Source: UBA1479 sp040221095
Lineage (GTDB): Bacteria; Pseudomonadota; Alphaproteobacteria; Rhodospirillales; Casp-alpha2
NCBI GenBank assembly: GCA_040221095.1
Contig: JAVJVP010000015.1
Span: forward strand, 310,001 to 374,000
Direction: 5' to 3'
DNA length: 64,000 bases
Part shown: piece by piece, positions 39,201 through 40,432 of the stretch
Layout of the letters: every line of letters begins with the position of its first letter
Numbering within the stretch: the stretch's first letter is position 1
The notes under the pieces: model-generated
What the model was told of the DNA's origin: nothing
Databases searched by the model: none
The model's input: the letters and a program-made list of their open reading frames with translations, nothing else
Translations under genes and position numbers: made by a program

Positions 39201-40432
39201 CGATCCTGACCCTGGGCACGGACATGGAAATCGACATCACCGGCTACATTGGCACTTTCGACACGTCTGACTTCATCATCATCACCACGGGCACAACCGG
39301 CAACAATACCTATCTGGGCCGCACCGGTGACGACTGGATCGTTGCATCGACCACAGGGAATGCGGATGCGGACGCTTCCTTCGCTGTCTTCGACACCATC
39401 AATTTCGCGGGTGGCGGCGCAGGTGGCTTCGATACATTGCTCGTCCGTGACACCGACAATTTGGAACTTTGGAACGTCGAATACGACACGGCGACTGATG
39501 ATCTCAACATCATCCTTGAAGACACCGTCACCGGATTCCGGCATTTGACCAAAGTCATCGACCATAACGTCAATACTCTCGACTACATTGAATTCCAGTT
39601 TGATGAAGGCGGCGGTCCCCTTGAACGCTTCGCCCTGGCGACCGGCTTCGACGCCTCCGCCGCCACGGAAAACACCCTGGTCGCCGGCACCAGCGGCATC
39701 GACACCCTGATCGGCTCCGCCCATGACGACATTCTGTTGGGCAACGACGGTGCGGACAACCTGGACGGCGGCGCCGGCGACGATCTGCTGATCGGCGGCC
39801 TGGGCGCGGATATCCTGGACGGCGGCGCCGGCGACGACACGGTCAGCTATTTCCAGAACGCAAACGACGGCGTGATCGTCAATCTGAGCAACAGCACGGA
39901 AAACATCAGCCCGTATATGGTCGGCGCCGGCACGGCTCTTGATATTTTCAACAGCGACCTCGACACCCTGAGCAACATCGAAAATGCCGAGGGCAGCGAC
40001 TTCAACGACGTCCTGATCGGCAACGATTTCGAGAACTTCCTGTCCGGCCAGGACGGCGATGACAAGATCATGGGCGGCGGCGGCGCGGATATTCTCGAAG
40101 GCGGCGCCGGCATCGACGTGTTCATCTATGCCTCGGAAACGGACAGCGGCGTCGGCGGCGCGCTGCGCGACGTGATCACCGATTTCCAGGTCGGCATCGA
40201 CTGGATCAACCTTGAGGATGTGATCGGCGCCAACCTCTTCGATTTCCGCTCCGAAATGGACGGCGGCAATTTCACCGGCGCGGCCGGTACGGTCGAAGCG
40301 CGCTTCAACAACGAGACCAAGATCCTGGAAATCGACACCAACCAGGACATGCAGGCCGACATGGAAATCGAACTGCAGAACGTCGACGGCGCCAGCCTGA
40401 GCGAATCCGACTTCGTCCCCCCGATGGCCTGA
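6206..40432 (+). CDS. Giant RTX-type surface/adhesion protein secreted by type I system (11,408 aa)
   Basis: One uninterrupted frame of 34,227 bp. Order by residue: N-terminal cap (1-117), FecR-like domain (about 118-278), Ala-rich helical region with embedded beta modules (about 330-3550), cadherin/VCBS-like domains (3552-4240), beta-solenoid 1 (4241-4800), LamG-like domains 1-3 (4807-5492), RTX blocks (5645-5852), seven-repeat propeller-like region (6114-6527), LamG 4-10 mixed with cadherin-like domains (6656-8589), solenoid 2 (8592-9632), RTX blocks (9635-10416), LamG 11 (10546-10719), final RTX blocks and type I secretion C-terminus (10871-11408). There is no Sec signal, which fits type I export through the flanking TolC, ABC and HlyD genes. 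The start is GTG 6206, with an in-frame TAA at 6200 and no well-spaced ribosome-binding site. By analogy with LapA/BapA-like proteins a role in adhesion or biofilm is likely; the ligand is unknown. Confidence 0.95.
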   Translation: MATNRFVPGTDDKGANPQDWSGANSFVLDAAGAEQVHVPDGGWILQAQFVRQGPDLLLVGKDGSKVLIKSFFKFADPPDLVTPDGAVINGPLAVKLAGPAAPGVEAQAGPAGAAEPIGKIVTVSGKVEATHADGTKAILKVGDPVYQGDVIETGPLGAVGMEFADESTFSLADNGRMVLDEMVYDPQAQAGTFGASIVQGAFSFISGQIAKTGPDNMLINTPTATIGIRGTALAGKAAPEGEQSNFTILPEGSFVGEVVISNNAGTVVLNQVGATVSIASINLAPPPPIIITAQQIQQQYGGVLRYLPPSPSGDGGNLVPGQQGADTPPADQDALEALANKLTQLDQAIAEGIAQQQINALRLNAFKNIIDSGLAPPPKTILDLPPDVLQILQQQAGLAFNTANFSSINQALSLLNSAATAAANAETAASTAVSSLSGSLSVLGPNAGLSTTDTDSLIEVVVAPLEALNAARALSEALVTMIQSAQAMLSVAASGGEIDAETLAALREAVGLDGAAGDNLVTAATEMSAVVNAAIAAATTAKTDAIAAAGSGVAAARTAAATSFSTNINAKLAAAGATTTDINNLQNVVDIVTTKVTAIRDIVSSKPDLPSELLSVLNLAVQAADAADQAATAAQGTLNTTDPAVMLTAKAGAVTAAQTVNGLKAQAITALDAFVATRTVDPAVIAQFQQAVQDANTAESAADTATAAIEGASQAREAAQAFKDGTAQADLTTKQTATTAAQTTATAEKAEAVTAANNVLAARADLLTKLVDEAVDKATFEAFEDAAKSAEAIQKGASDGDKGDVIADADGGLTYVVDTGNAAITALNPGDSTTDTFKIAIENESGGFDLQTITVTITNVDGTITVSDDVTVTSGSGDTLTTASGTLSGLTADGVQQNLDAAEAALAAATTALDEATAAGSSTPTLAAALALATQNKSNAEAAVEFQEEVFALFQNAAQTAQARARGIGDGDKGEVTFDADGNVVYTPDADAYADLANGASATDTFLIAAQNSSGGYDISTVQVTVTNSAGTLAVGASTTVTAPDSSTATINLDALDDVTAGNPGYINGADQVADASAAVANAARTTVANLETVAQAELTESLTAINALAAAQSAEAQAEGYLAVAQASAEAQADAALEIAVDDIATVTNQLSLLASAVNAYADAAQANAIVGTADKVAANAAANSALEALLDAAVNIAGFNVTTFLASDTAGGNADLQARTNILDFPAAATSAPELRTQVATAEAEVRDALISSLDGYIATVKTAVTNAANLSYASQSAEAVAARAAALASATAQTNRAEQLIDLAKAKSVLASAAADLADFINPEPESPEAAFAALALSAKQETVADEGLVSATAGPAADTIVITGNVPNQTFTVNVSATNGGATDDNGGTAVLTTATTETGSQVTTVTILGTPEIGDTYTITISADLDPDVDAVVAVNSTIAITVDANLTTIAALREALVQAINFDETLGGAQGQEEAAAAAEAAAVAATAAKAAADLAAYNEALGYAEAAVADAATAEQQAAIAAELALTAQQAAQDAATAEAANNAAAAEAAAVIAETAAAAAAIAEQAAAAAATSAELNGNRAIQAASGAGSIVVNGQSTSASAQANRASQAASTAATAAGAALQSLDNAEASATDARSDADLQSAEDRAAQLAEQAAADALAAADQAAADAQAAADQAAAQRAAAQAVAAQEAGRLADEAEAQASDDDPSTQDAAQAAATAQSLATSNIPGAAELAADAAEAARNAANQAQTAADAAQAAALGKGSAAQAQADRAQAAATAAAISAGEAEAAAVVAANADAAVTAWTSGDASDDRAATALAARDAAAAAARAAAAAETAATTADQATADAVAPNVALAAAQATVASRTNSLAQVRAERVAADDGQNDIDTAIELVWDNAIAQAEQALSDAEDAQAQAQAAADAANQNVTIAQANANAAAQAAAEAASQAAQAASQASFAAAFEINAQGAAQTRVDNFLDALTDEVGGALTEAKAQATLASQQATLATTAAGDPPDADAADAAATAAATAAQAALNALLQAAEDLDLPISAQTAQAVITAINTAADAAAALDDLDDGVLTTDNLSTAQDAADSTQLAAVAAIKAAAASAQQAVAAANAALQVAQKQAAVAAADEAGLEAARVEAAEAALDQAKADAQASADQAAADSAEATSAQAAAQTRVSDIQAIATAATAARAAATTAGQAATDASTSLGEAQTALTAARSAAEAAQADFTASAGAQTIDPAAYQAVKQANDRAQAALQDALDAVADAQAAYTSANDAATTADEAADLAEIYRDGGVHPDTGATIVGVNLAAAQAALGTANAAAAAALTAYNTARAAADDAAALTSPGGTAAAIQAVADQAAGFATAAETAAATAESQADTATAALAGIPRAAAARSAAQAAADEAQAAVATAEGVAQTDTVTLDGTVENGDIYSVTIDGDVVSVTVGTDTASATTGITIADVRDALVAKINIPANGATDSVVASAGSGDGAITLTAAMPGVGFTATASAENHGANDDQSATASTVTGNLGGATQVAQLDTVTLQGTVQAGDTYTVTVNGTPVGFTVPTDGSITTLTQVRDALITLINDSAAGSAVTASAGDAGETLAITADVAGVAFTATATATDGGGNTDNAAQAVTTTANLRGADDLAAQAATDAETAATTAEAEAAKADTAAKTATASIAAKTANDDAVSAAADAATQAATAKTAAADAALYARTAKAVGDAVSQALNSDTPNLLDAIEAQLETTQVTRVTLSGTGEAGDTYTITVGTTQATFTVTTQANPTEIRDAFIQQLLDNNTFDGLVTVSQGATSDSIRLTGVTPGTAFTTTASATNVLNGTNDQAARVQRQVQADQVTQQDTVTVDSGTLVADGDSFTIEIAGTPVTVSTANGLINVGDDANAVRDALVSAVQAEGIVGITVAAGDAGALVITATQAGAAGAFLTVVPVGSADTLSLDAISNGSVADRAAQNAATASETAANALAAANAAGTDVNSALTAAQTAANLDGAGSVAQAFLTNTQSQVSATNTSIASAVRDAAAAAQSATNAQAQADLAGADVGAVGAAITAANNAAILAADEDADTAAEAAEAAFSQATASSTAALTKAEDAITDAADMLQLATSFDQVTLTGTPAADNVFTLTIDPTPGDAGNGDAVTVEVTAQDGDTIDDIRDALVDAVNNHAGLQNVAQASATSGSGGFVVAATTSGNSIGVSVTEDGGATGAESASTQILNALAAANAAKTTIQGLLADGLQDGDGDATATALDSAVTALDAAIAATRQTVSVTIGGTVEAGDTLTVAFDTNNDGTPDVTKTITVGANPTLASVRDALVSEIGTAGGMTASAALQDGELVLISNDPAASFIRITVSAVNEDGVAGEAPTISAARTGTEAALRALRNGLDQASTIAETIEAAVDIAGTAAGTARNAADGLAPVFDANGALTAESAAVIVNTANTLGSLSPALDPSVPADVVTAAQLLAEIAEGYVPDALSGAATANAQATVAQQAAFQAASGLAQFEQAIIKARNEAELRIQQEARDSAPVAGDDVIGDDDVANGGPVTGGDEVLEDQAVTFDVLVNDKRADGGDLTNAAIAAVGQPAHGKVTIVAEVRELNFGPAFTDGDQITLTINGTSVTYTLTTLEGLNAEGNAELFVDLINGTPAMAAVVTAVSAGRGGAITLTSAVPGTPIVTSVTTQGDVTADADTVTVPNGRVTYTPDANYNGIDTFTYTVSNGANPPSFDTATVTIDITAVNDNPDAKNDFVTTANDSTALSKTAAAGLLANDTDIDTGDSLSIIKVNGGAVGVAKSVNFTLPNGDPAVAQVTVNANGSYTVNPNGQFEALAAGQSATGTLTYTVSDGHASLDDTQTIALTGSVANATGVNQSSTYTVSGTVERGDVFEITVNGTRISHTVTNETTANEVRDALVAKLNANGVIVGKVAASAGGGGEVVITANLAGQAFTSSVQAINAGTDVATLSVTITGSNDAPIADAGTASGDEDTTITGTLTASDPDQGDALTFAVTGNGQTANGTVTIQSNGNFSYVPNAEFSGTDSFTFRVTDAAGISSTATVTVTVNYVNDDPVITVGSDPAPTFEEGGAAVIVDAALAITDVDTANFNTGSLRAAVTGNFNAGDLLLIQETGGITLSGSDVLFNGVVIGAIDGTFDGSSGNLLIALDSDATPAAVQALSQAIAFENDSAIPATVDRTVTFTVDSGDGGTATQDATVHVALESGLTRSDHDQLNSSGDWFDAANWTSGIPDATTIAIINSGEAGPTFFNNGPVNETVAQLLVNGDLDILAGTLNVLEQSEISPNGQLSIANAALLSTGSLNSLGTLALSGSAILSTPTVTLAADAIGTVNGVLTVTGTGNQVSGTLTIEADSSYAGQLILGEFGGGNIALDVALGIVNAGIITIDNSDAAPADATLSVGGSGIINTGTIEFIDTLGGGGLRVIDAAITNSGGQIVLNTDAVIANTGHTFDTIGGALDLDTWSLTIDGGDTIFGGTALLGTGTLNFAGTAVLTLDGNFTLAATGPDLTLSGAVTIEGATGGEGTPTFFIDDGKTLTLDGDTVADTVILSVDGVLNIEGTGTTIAAATNINSPDGAFNVAPGATVTITAPGYIFNGGGKISVGPGGTLVLNGTNIENTGIITGEGTIQLVNGADIAGDGIIDIAGINNVGTLDITGGTVVFDDNSILDIDIGLGGTNDILNLDTMDLTAANDYLSLNFAQGFDPVVDGNQFQIMTYTGHDTDLNDDATLDNIFNNIQHNLGPEFTLTVDYGDTVAGAVTVTVNRNPEIAVVTNGQGMQFDGVDDKIVIPAEGTVNTLTSITVEAVITLTEYPTGGARIAQNFGGGYEGWSFTVSDDGSLYVEVGDGGGSGQLSSFTSPAGVLFPGDPAHVAFSYDAASGDIAIYVNGVDVGGTMGGVDPVNNLGATTADVLIGYPFPFDGVMDEFRIYDHARTATEVAADAGGDTATGTAPLVHYDFADGTATNLGTAGSAADGVLGDGGSALAFDGVDDVVQATNAAFAVGSNAYTIEVVFSTTAGAGDQNIISLGDGPTGGAGVNVNINNGVLGGGLSGVGGLSYATPLNDGQPHHLALTFDGTDSYELFIDGTSVSTFTNNSTPENIVNGLLTIGQLGDGQRYFNGEVFEVRFYNDVRNLTEITDDATGAVDLGDTALLALYDVDPTNITGGVLTNLADPGNGDAVLGTTTGAESSDPSIIADPVSPISVPLIGQALSFDGTVSVEATDASVIDFTASGGNTLQFFAASDTIVAGQVGTFANLVAGQAITISGSMTANDATFTIADVSADGTTITVQETGSIVGTTALASGANIVSDSTSPLATGTGAFTYEAWFRQAPGDGGGTIIRVGDPSGDYGQVRLAADGKVQGLAPGLTQLDSAPGFNDGLWHHVAFVHDGAGNLELFVDGVSITTSSAAINSIDSGTTMIGGYLTGNQPFTGELFDVRAYDVARSQADILADMHELPDGTDPDLTGAWHLDDVLNGTTDQFRDVTGNGGTGTYSGSTPVFVDNNLFTMAEESTLHGRIIGTDVDNESEVFTYDTTQGANGTVVVNGDGTWAYTPDADFFGTDSFEVSVTDSLGATATKTITVTVLNVNDAPVVANPAAASIENFGTIAADVIAGGAGDDFLTGKEGDDVIDGGAGNDIIIGGVGADSLTGGAGQDAFIYRFDVSAPGAADVITDFTVADDIIVLDQVVLDTLGFSFAGVDGGHTAFDGFASASISASGSDSILTVDADDDGVVDGEILLIGVNAAGFSASNIESIAFDTSALGVITGTNGIDAPLSGTAGFDFIIGRDGDDTLLGGGGPLDFFYGGLGADVMTGGGAAGDHYLYRQTLDSAVGNGDTITAFNAAVDLISLNAIISGDFDYNGAGAFTSGGTASATFDGALLRIDADGDGVADMEMTLSSVSGTLSRDNFQIAEGEKTFVLGTSTYTEDGPPVAVNTFIQITDVDSADFNGGILTIDVSGGYQAGDVLAIDVGMTFGLSSGMTNGSLVSIGQDVIGVINLDGATGALSIDLTNFATPGVVEQLARAVTFQNDTPEPGAGSRTIDFTLTDGDGGTSATLSQTVNITPVNDAPEITTSTLPAGAVAFGSEILVNTALTGEQSAADVTYFAGGTKFVATWNNYSVGGGSDLGTIGRIFNADGTPDGPEFVIANTAPGSEYNARVSPMADGGFIISYVNQPTAADATTSDLYVQRYDATGQAVSRDAVSPGADAFNVGEYFSGTTQNGGTVVGLSNGGFVIAIDQQDPGIASGQDVTARVFGANGAPVTGEFLLGSSPTPATQGTELAALPGGGFVAVWTDNTDGDNDLFARVYDNSGTPLGAEFAVAVNQGGGTQQDQHEVATLSNGNFVVAWRTDDIASGDNNGSGGIGLRIFGPDGTPITGDLLANTDITGHQNEPSIAALPDGGFVVSWSTNDVTIDGDGTAIRAQRFDAAGAKVGTEFTINENTTGNQQQSAIATDDDGNLVAVFRQSDPVGATADNTEIGARVISFGLDGKTYVEDGAPLIIDDGITLTDVDSTALEGATVTITTAFEANTDILSFTPVGVISGSYDAATGALTLTGTGTQAEYEQVLRSVTFNSTAVQPDLADRIIEFQVTDDQGAPSTPFAVTISVENTNDAPEILGAQANVRAVQFDGVNDFVFAEHDAAFNPGTGGVTVETWFYYDGTPPMTNQRLIGKGYIGSADEGWAINIGSDGNLSILVNTEDTAAVPNKAAQDFDLSGLTAGWHHVAMVIDQSGAEGTITGYLDGSTDGWVPDPTVGGTFTKAPIDNTDDVFVAARGDGTNFYAGQLDDVRIWSDARTAEEIAQNYNSANLNDTIGLEARYTLDNPESDDIDANPGLIDVSGNNHALSSGGPPNDAFSGYALFNGVGQYAQFSQFNSVSGSGDLTVTAWVRADTLSGTQNLVTLGDTAVVLSGNTVGLIAGGVGPTFGGIITAGEWVHVAAVYDGTADTAVVYVNGQAATPTGGVSATISDPTEIILGAGSGGANAFDGAITQVRIFDGAQTLVDIQTDMTQAHYDGNSPATLVNSFPLDGILDNDQGHQNSQELAEGTFVGGAHFVDASPTLLGSNVLSGAVTFAGTEAVPGGDAISFGQDPAFQIAGDLTLEAWIKPTAINSLWDGIVGNLRDTDSVEHSGYGLHLSTNNVVRFAIVVDDVIRIVDTPINAINLNEWSHVAATYDGTTARVFVNGEEVASQAVSGAIEYAPPNDLRIGAMSDTNENHYFNGEIADVRIWDVARTDWDIEDSAEQPIPTDSAGLIFNAPLNGGIDGASVVSVTDLVGGLTGTASGMPVYTDTGPAIHGGIDAPLSAWEDTVLRGQIAAADVEGDVLTFSLDAQAANGTVIVNPDGTFEYVPAANYSGADAFDVTVTDGNGGTATQTITLNVQPTNDAPVITAVTTNGDGMQFDGVDDQMQVLDNSLFDFTLSGGNAVSFIDNSPSPDTIVASVSGTFADLNPGDVITVNGTSSANDGTYTVAGVSGDGLTVTLDPGAVLTTQGGVIVGSITSPSTSPLAIGGGAFTQEIWFSAEPSETTGVLLAMGEASILNSAALSLSAGNLQAAVNGGVSITTAGTVNDGQMHHAAFVHDGSGNFSLYLDGDLVGTTSGSLPDINSGNLVVGNNQVGSNAFAGVIDEVRIYDAALDQQAIQADMGGYVPADPLAANLPVHFDFEDVTGQFVINQGHLASAADAFLGSGTTPDTFDPTPVGFAGLAMQFDGVNDVVKVSDVNELATGNAPFTYEAWFKAPISGATQTILSAGGNTTSDGLSITVSSGGNLQASVVGQTALNGSGVYNDDAWHHVAFTYDGIGNVELIIDGISVDGIGGQTVNIQTGDLSIGQFAAGGGEFGGEIFDVRAYDTARTAAQVAGDMNILPDGTDIGLIGAWPLTSSDGATVHDIVAGNNGTFYAAPAAPGTPTFAQTNPFITAEETSLTGQVTVADIDGDVGFSFSVDGQPMYGSAWIDNTGQWQYTPNQNYNGPDSFDIRVSDGDSSTTQTITVDVKPVNDAPILLGARAAGGALQFDGMDDGVFVADDAAFTGTSGLTLELWARTPMPVGNGNRELVSKWDDVAGKSYTLYLDNDGSLNIALSADGTTNQTFDSNVAVPPNTWTHLAVSIDPANGTLQMYVDGMPAGIAHSFTGPLFDSATDLSIGVRGDGANTWDGQIDDVRVWDTARTGEQISQNMNTPVPADPAGLVAQYGFDDVIDGIVPNQVPGGPDAQLGDGINPALNPLVLGPNVIGRALDFDGTGYLDVPDLTAAGAIGAMTMETWVNLDNMSVSAVFSLFDEDTSPGVSWLLQENMGAVTMHFAANGDAASHQFAGIDLADQTGQWAHLALVIDDGGDPATTLTNTAKIYVNGALADTFTDFQITPSMITAAQVGADNGAEKFSGEMADFRLWNTARSAGDIADNFQNFVDPGDPTLVFNYRMDDAAANGPLSTATPIADATGGFHALTVGSTLQFSDTAPDIYSTTVTTPEGVAIHGDLSAYDVEMDSFNVVAGSGTTASGGTYTVYMDGTFDYIPAVGYYSPDGMPDSFPVTLTEGVSGLSSTRQIFIDVTPDLYPNILNTDIAADWTVAGNWSEGIIPDVTQAAILQGSATATHAGGTDTVGALDADTALTISGGAITVNGDADFAGTVTLSGAGALTLDGDSIFHGGFSLADTATFTVNGVLTGNGAIDMLSGTMVLNGNAIISAGGTFDFTAGTLSNTGLLTMDGTLAVIGSSTKTLNGINMVLGGTFDYAAGTSGLALSNGAAIDIQSGGQFIMNGIGLGQGAGALGTVNVLAGGTFVRNIAGSSVVDVAINVATGGIMDIIQGTLVFDGGGSLNGNLNLSSGGVADFGTATTWNIGAGAAVTGIGTLRLADAGLGVNVNTMLTLNNGIGLDHTDGTLNVAGGQTLTIDGTHNWLSGAISGAGQVNYTNGAALNLSSGSAKSLDGIGLNFTNATFLFAGGGSGLTFINDATIDIGAGGQMLLQGGGFINMDPASNSQISIQAGGQLIHDSPGTVILEPDLMLAGDINLMNGTLRLDGSADFAGIIQFNTGTTLVLNGAPDTYTFNIGSDLTGTGGTLQLDSLSATMNVATGLIIDPGLTFRHDAGTVNVTSGNMLSVQGDYDWYAGTVTGLGDLNVDANGTLTLNSSQVKTLDGVNLNITGVNAVVSYLNDGLRFANGAHMTVDNGGRFEVLNSSTIDDFDAGDNRLIIESGGTLHQNAAGNTRVEVDLTLNGTLDIDQGNLVLEGVSNLNGAIDIAAGAQLRLEGAGPHTVGLNMDLSGDGTLVMASGGMLVAVNNNLIIDSTLTLQQDFGQLDIAGAQTLTVEGTHNWVGGDITGIGALNYAMGSFLNVTGSGAVLNSADMTVAGTATISGTGNVVVENGADVNVIAGGLVELTSTGGFTAGTGAGVLSIAAGAVLRSSGTGTVGLTVNNAGDIEVTSGTLVLDAIGMSSNTGTITIAEGATLRIENGSLTNYGMIEGDGQIEFATGGNLINQGTLEVGGLENIGDFTVQGTIDSAGSSNAIAFEFDGAGHDQLTAADINLSGVSDELILDFTGIDVTSGDIFNIITFSSGTHNTSDQFDIITTFGLYGFNAAVDATASGVTVTIQEALNLVTGTGGDDTLFGTAGADMIDGGAGIDILTGGNGNDRLTGGDGDDYLDGGIGRNFLYGGDGNDILTGGTRGLGGIDLNTADYGDALAAITVTLDGTGGTATTLGGGNGAAIGTDTLIHIDRIIGSGFDDEFIIVGGWTGGQFDAYQGSSAGEFNIIRGGAGDDTITGNGFTRVDFSDALGGVTVTFTADGVGTGRLTSNAGAATGQADGTGVDSFTGVGDVVGSAFDDIITGDGLNNSLMGGAGNDVLDGGAGIDRADYRTAASGITVDMTLGSNQVTDDGFGDVDNLLNIEYIRGSRYDDTIIGDDSGMQLRGEAGDDTITGGLGVDTVRGGGGNDVITGGGGADDLRGDGGRDRFVYNAISDSPAVSGFDRIRDFSPGNDKIEFAEGLLTGTLSYLGDESVPFTITGNAQARYNNISGRLEIDVDGDGNPEMEIRIDGVTAASLSLNDFRLTTTGDGTNNTITGGDASDLLRGLGGADVLDGGNGDDVLVGGGGNDTLTGGAGFNILRGGAGDDTFHGIASSVNNSDLNTIDYRDATGSITVTLDTTSTVTGDASVGTDTIIGADRILGTEFNDIFVVNAGWAGSQHQPFGGIPGNFNEIVGGGGDDMITGNGATRLSYLGATDGVRIEFTGAGMGNAYSIHAGDAAGVGLDTFSGVNGVRGSDYDDWVTGSANNEEFRMQGGDDFIDGGGGFDTVRYSAGGAAVNLSAYNYAVAGASFGTIAAETAFDGEGGTDTLVSIENARGSADGDILIGSDGNNELRGDGGQDTFLGGLGADTIRMGNGDGALDNAVYQSKFDSTQAQMDIIREFTNFEDHITFQGIGFADLIPVDLGNQGSVGTGIATAIATAPNQLYFFTDGVDGYVYVNGAGVGTDFDGTLIQLKGVLTAPDASTFADDVLITEDFGNQAPDVLGASAAGQSLVFDGTDDFLAMSDVGLAIGGASFTAEAWINTSAASAMTVLELGITGTGNSAVLELDATGRLVGSFTGIGATPATTAVINDGQWHHVAVVFDATVGTYGSVVLFIDGQPQAETLTALPSALGITQGELTVGDTYAGGTPFNGLIDELRLFSTARTVDEIAANYNVSLDPTAEPNLAVYNTFDLFDDGGATVFSPNQGTLGGNLDGGGLGADPVAAVSGAPIYSGKIAVDTGIAYTGTIGATDAELETLSYLVAFGGDPGHGTLSLNPATGDFTYTPDLGYAGLDSFKVAVDDASGNITVRTIVVDIQLPAESLTLTLTGSGIADVLEGGAGNDYIDGLAGADDLYGFGGDDTLIGGAGQDTLTGGSGSDRFVIFDELHSDTGAGNRDFITDFNADNASSERDFIVLEGIIADGVEFDYDVSLLGGGDASVIRTGNILQFDTNGDAILTLGTDMEIDITGYIGTFDTSDFIIITTGTTGNNTYLGRTGDDWIVASTTGNADADASFAVFDTINFAGGGAGGFDTLLVRDTDNLELWNVEYDTATDDLNIILEDTVTGFRHLTKVIDHNVNTLDYIEFQFDEGGGPLERFALATGFDASAATENTLVAGTSGIDTLIGSAHDDILLGNDGADNLDGGAGDDLLIGGLGADILDGGAGDDTVSYFQNANDGVIVNLSNSTENISPYMVGAGTALDIFNSDLDTLSNIENAEGSDFNDVLIGNDFENFLSGQDGDDKIMGGGGADILEGGAGIDVFIYASETDSGVGGALRDVITDFQVGIDWINLEDVIGANLFDFRSEMDGGNFTGAAGTVEARFNNETKILEIDTNQDMQADMEIELQNVDGASLSESDFVPPMA
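6557..7040 (+). other. FecR-like domain at N-terminus of the giant protein
   Basis: Residues about 118-278 show the FecR pattern: a VSGKVEA start, LKVGDPVYQGDVIETG, then FADESTFSLADNGRMVLDEM, GAFSFISG and the closing TPTATIGIRGTALAGK. FecR-like domains precede several giant alphaproteobacterial surface proteins. They are probably structural or retention elements there rather than iron-signalling ones. The preceding cap (residues 1-117) has DLLLVGKDGSKVLI, similar in style to the prefix regions of large type I adhesins. Confidence 0.75.
7190..16860 (+). repeat. Ala-rich helical stalk region of the giant protein
   Basis: About 3,200 residues dominated by Ala with periodic Gln, Asp, Glu and Thr (for example AADQAAADAQAAADQAA), predicted by eye to be one very long helix or a set of alanine-zipper coiled coils. 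The densest part is about 10640-13480. The helical stretches are interrupted by beta-type modules at 8596-8830, 9107-9346, 10264-10610 and repeatedly between 13486 and 16390. The GCC codon bias keeps the opposite strand free of stops, giving spurious antisense frames. A stalk or spacer role is inferred. Confidence 0.75.
8596..9346 (+). repeat. Two degenerate VCBS-like units inside the Ala-rich region
   Basis: Units at 8596-8830 and 9107-9346 both start GDGDKG or SDGDKG, continue with a DADG...Y strand, then TDTF and a terminal VTVTN-type strand. They keep the outline of a VCBS/cadherin-like repeat but lack the usual NDAP ending. Each is preceded by a helical segment, making a unit of about 170 residues that appears twice in tandem. 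Confidence 0.55.
10264..18180 (+). repeat. About nine dispersed ~100-residue beta modules
   Basis: Recurring pattern: a VTLxGTVEAGDTYTVTVNGT-type opening, a VRDALVxxIN helix, then an ITLTA...GxxFTxxAxA ending. Approximate copies are at 10264-10610, 13486-13830, 13837-14170, 14478-14790, 14800-15120, 15600-15910, 16072-16390, 17056-17330 and 17874-18160. Identity between copies is highest at the GD(T/I)Y and RDALV positions. I cannot assign a named family with certainty. Similar motifs occur in other giant bacterial surface proteins and in some phage structural proteins. Confidence 0.7.
18928..20610 (+). repeat. Beta-solenoid region 1 of the giant protein
   Basis: Residues about 4241-4800. 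It starts with a W-(D/A)-A-N-W-T-S-G-I-P-D cap and continues as short Gly/Thr/Ile-rich strands (GTLTIE, GTLNFAG, TLTLDGD). It ends with a distinct domain containing LDIDIGLGG and GNQFQIMTYTG. The pattern is that of right-handed beta-helix or autotransporter-passenger-like solenoids. Confidence 0.6.
23140..23765 (+). repeat. First internal RTX blocks
   Basis: Calcium-binding nonapeptides of the GGxGxDxLx type at 23140-23300 (for example GGAGDDFLTG, GGAGNDIII) and a shorter set at 23640-23760. Each is followed by a DxITDF-type segment and a domain resembling the protein's own C-terminus. Confidence 0.85.
24545..25785 (+). repeat. Seven-repeat propeller-like region
   Basis: Residues about 6114-6527 contain seven repeats of about 60 residues. 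Each has a (D/N)GG(F)(V/I)(V)(A/S)W strand, then a (I/L)xxRxFxxxGxPxGxEF strand. The core strands read GGTKFVATW, DGGFIISY, NGGFVIAI, GGGFVAVW, NGNFVVAW, DGGFVVSW and DGNLVAVF. Seven such units suggest a seven-bladed beta-propeller. Confidence 0.65.
31975..35100 (+). repeat. Beta-solenoid region 2 with ~207-residue super-repeats
   Basis: Residues about 8592-9632. It opens with a W-T-V-A-G-N-W-S-E-G-I-x-P-D cap like solenoid 1. Inside, a unit starting K(T/S)L(D/N)G(I/V)xLN recurs at about 32465, 33086 and 33713, with a weaker fourth copy at about 34331. The spacing is 621, 627 and 618 bp. Each unit carries a GTHNW or GDYDW segment and a VDLxLxGxLDI segment. The region ends with a DIFNIITFSSG cap similar to that of solenoid 1. 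Confidence 0.65.
35107..37500 (+). repeat. Large duplicated RTX blocks
   Basis: Two successive blocks of about 450 residues (about 35107-36475 and 36478-37830) share the same order. First come RTX nonapeptides ending in an FLYGG or ILRGG repeat, then a DLNTxDY(G/R)DA segment and a DRI(I/L)G strand. A GGW or AGW segment, GDD(T/M)ITGNG and a second RTX set follow. Nonapeptides are plentiful (GGNGNDRLTG, GGGGNDVITG, GGNGDDVLVG). Confidence 0.8.
37840..38800 (+). repeat. LamG 11 and following cadherin-like domain
   Basis: LamG signature strands LVFDGTDDF, TAEAWINT, WHHVAVVFD, LFIDGQPQ and FNGLIDELRLFSTART lie at 37840-38360. A cadherin-like domain with FTYTPDLGYAGLDSFKV at about 38540-38800 follows. 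These sit between the two major C-terminal RTX groups. Confidence 0.75.
38815..40432 (+). repeat. C-terminal RTX blocks and type I secretion domain
   Basis: RTX nonapeptides at 38830-38980, 39690-39845 and 40010-40125 (GGAGNDYIDG, GGAGDDLLIG, GQDGDDKIMG). The last is followed by DVFIYASETDSG, DVITDFQVGIDWINL and the final ARFNNETKILEID...MEIEL...LSESDF tail. This is the usual serralysin/M10-like C-terminus that carries the uncleaved type I secretion signal. Confidence 0.85.

Noticed and set aside
35110..40125. The RTX nonapeptide DNA as a possible CRISPR-like or satellite array
   Set aside because: The repeats are in frame, vary at DNA level and encode calcium-binding nonapeptides; there are no conserved spacers.
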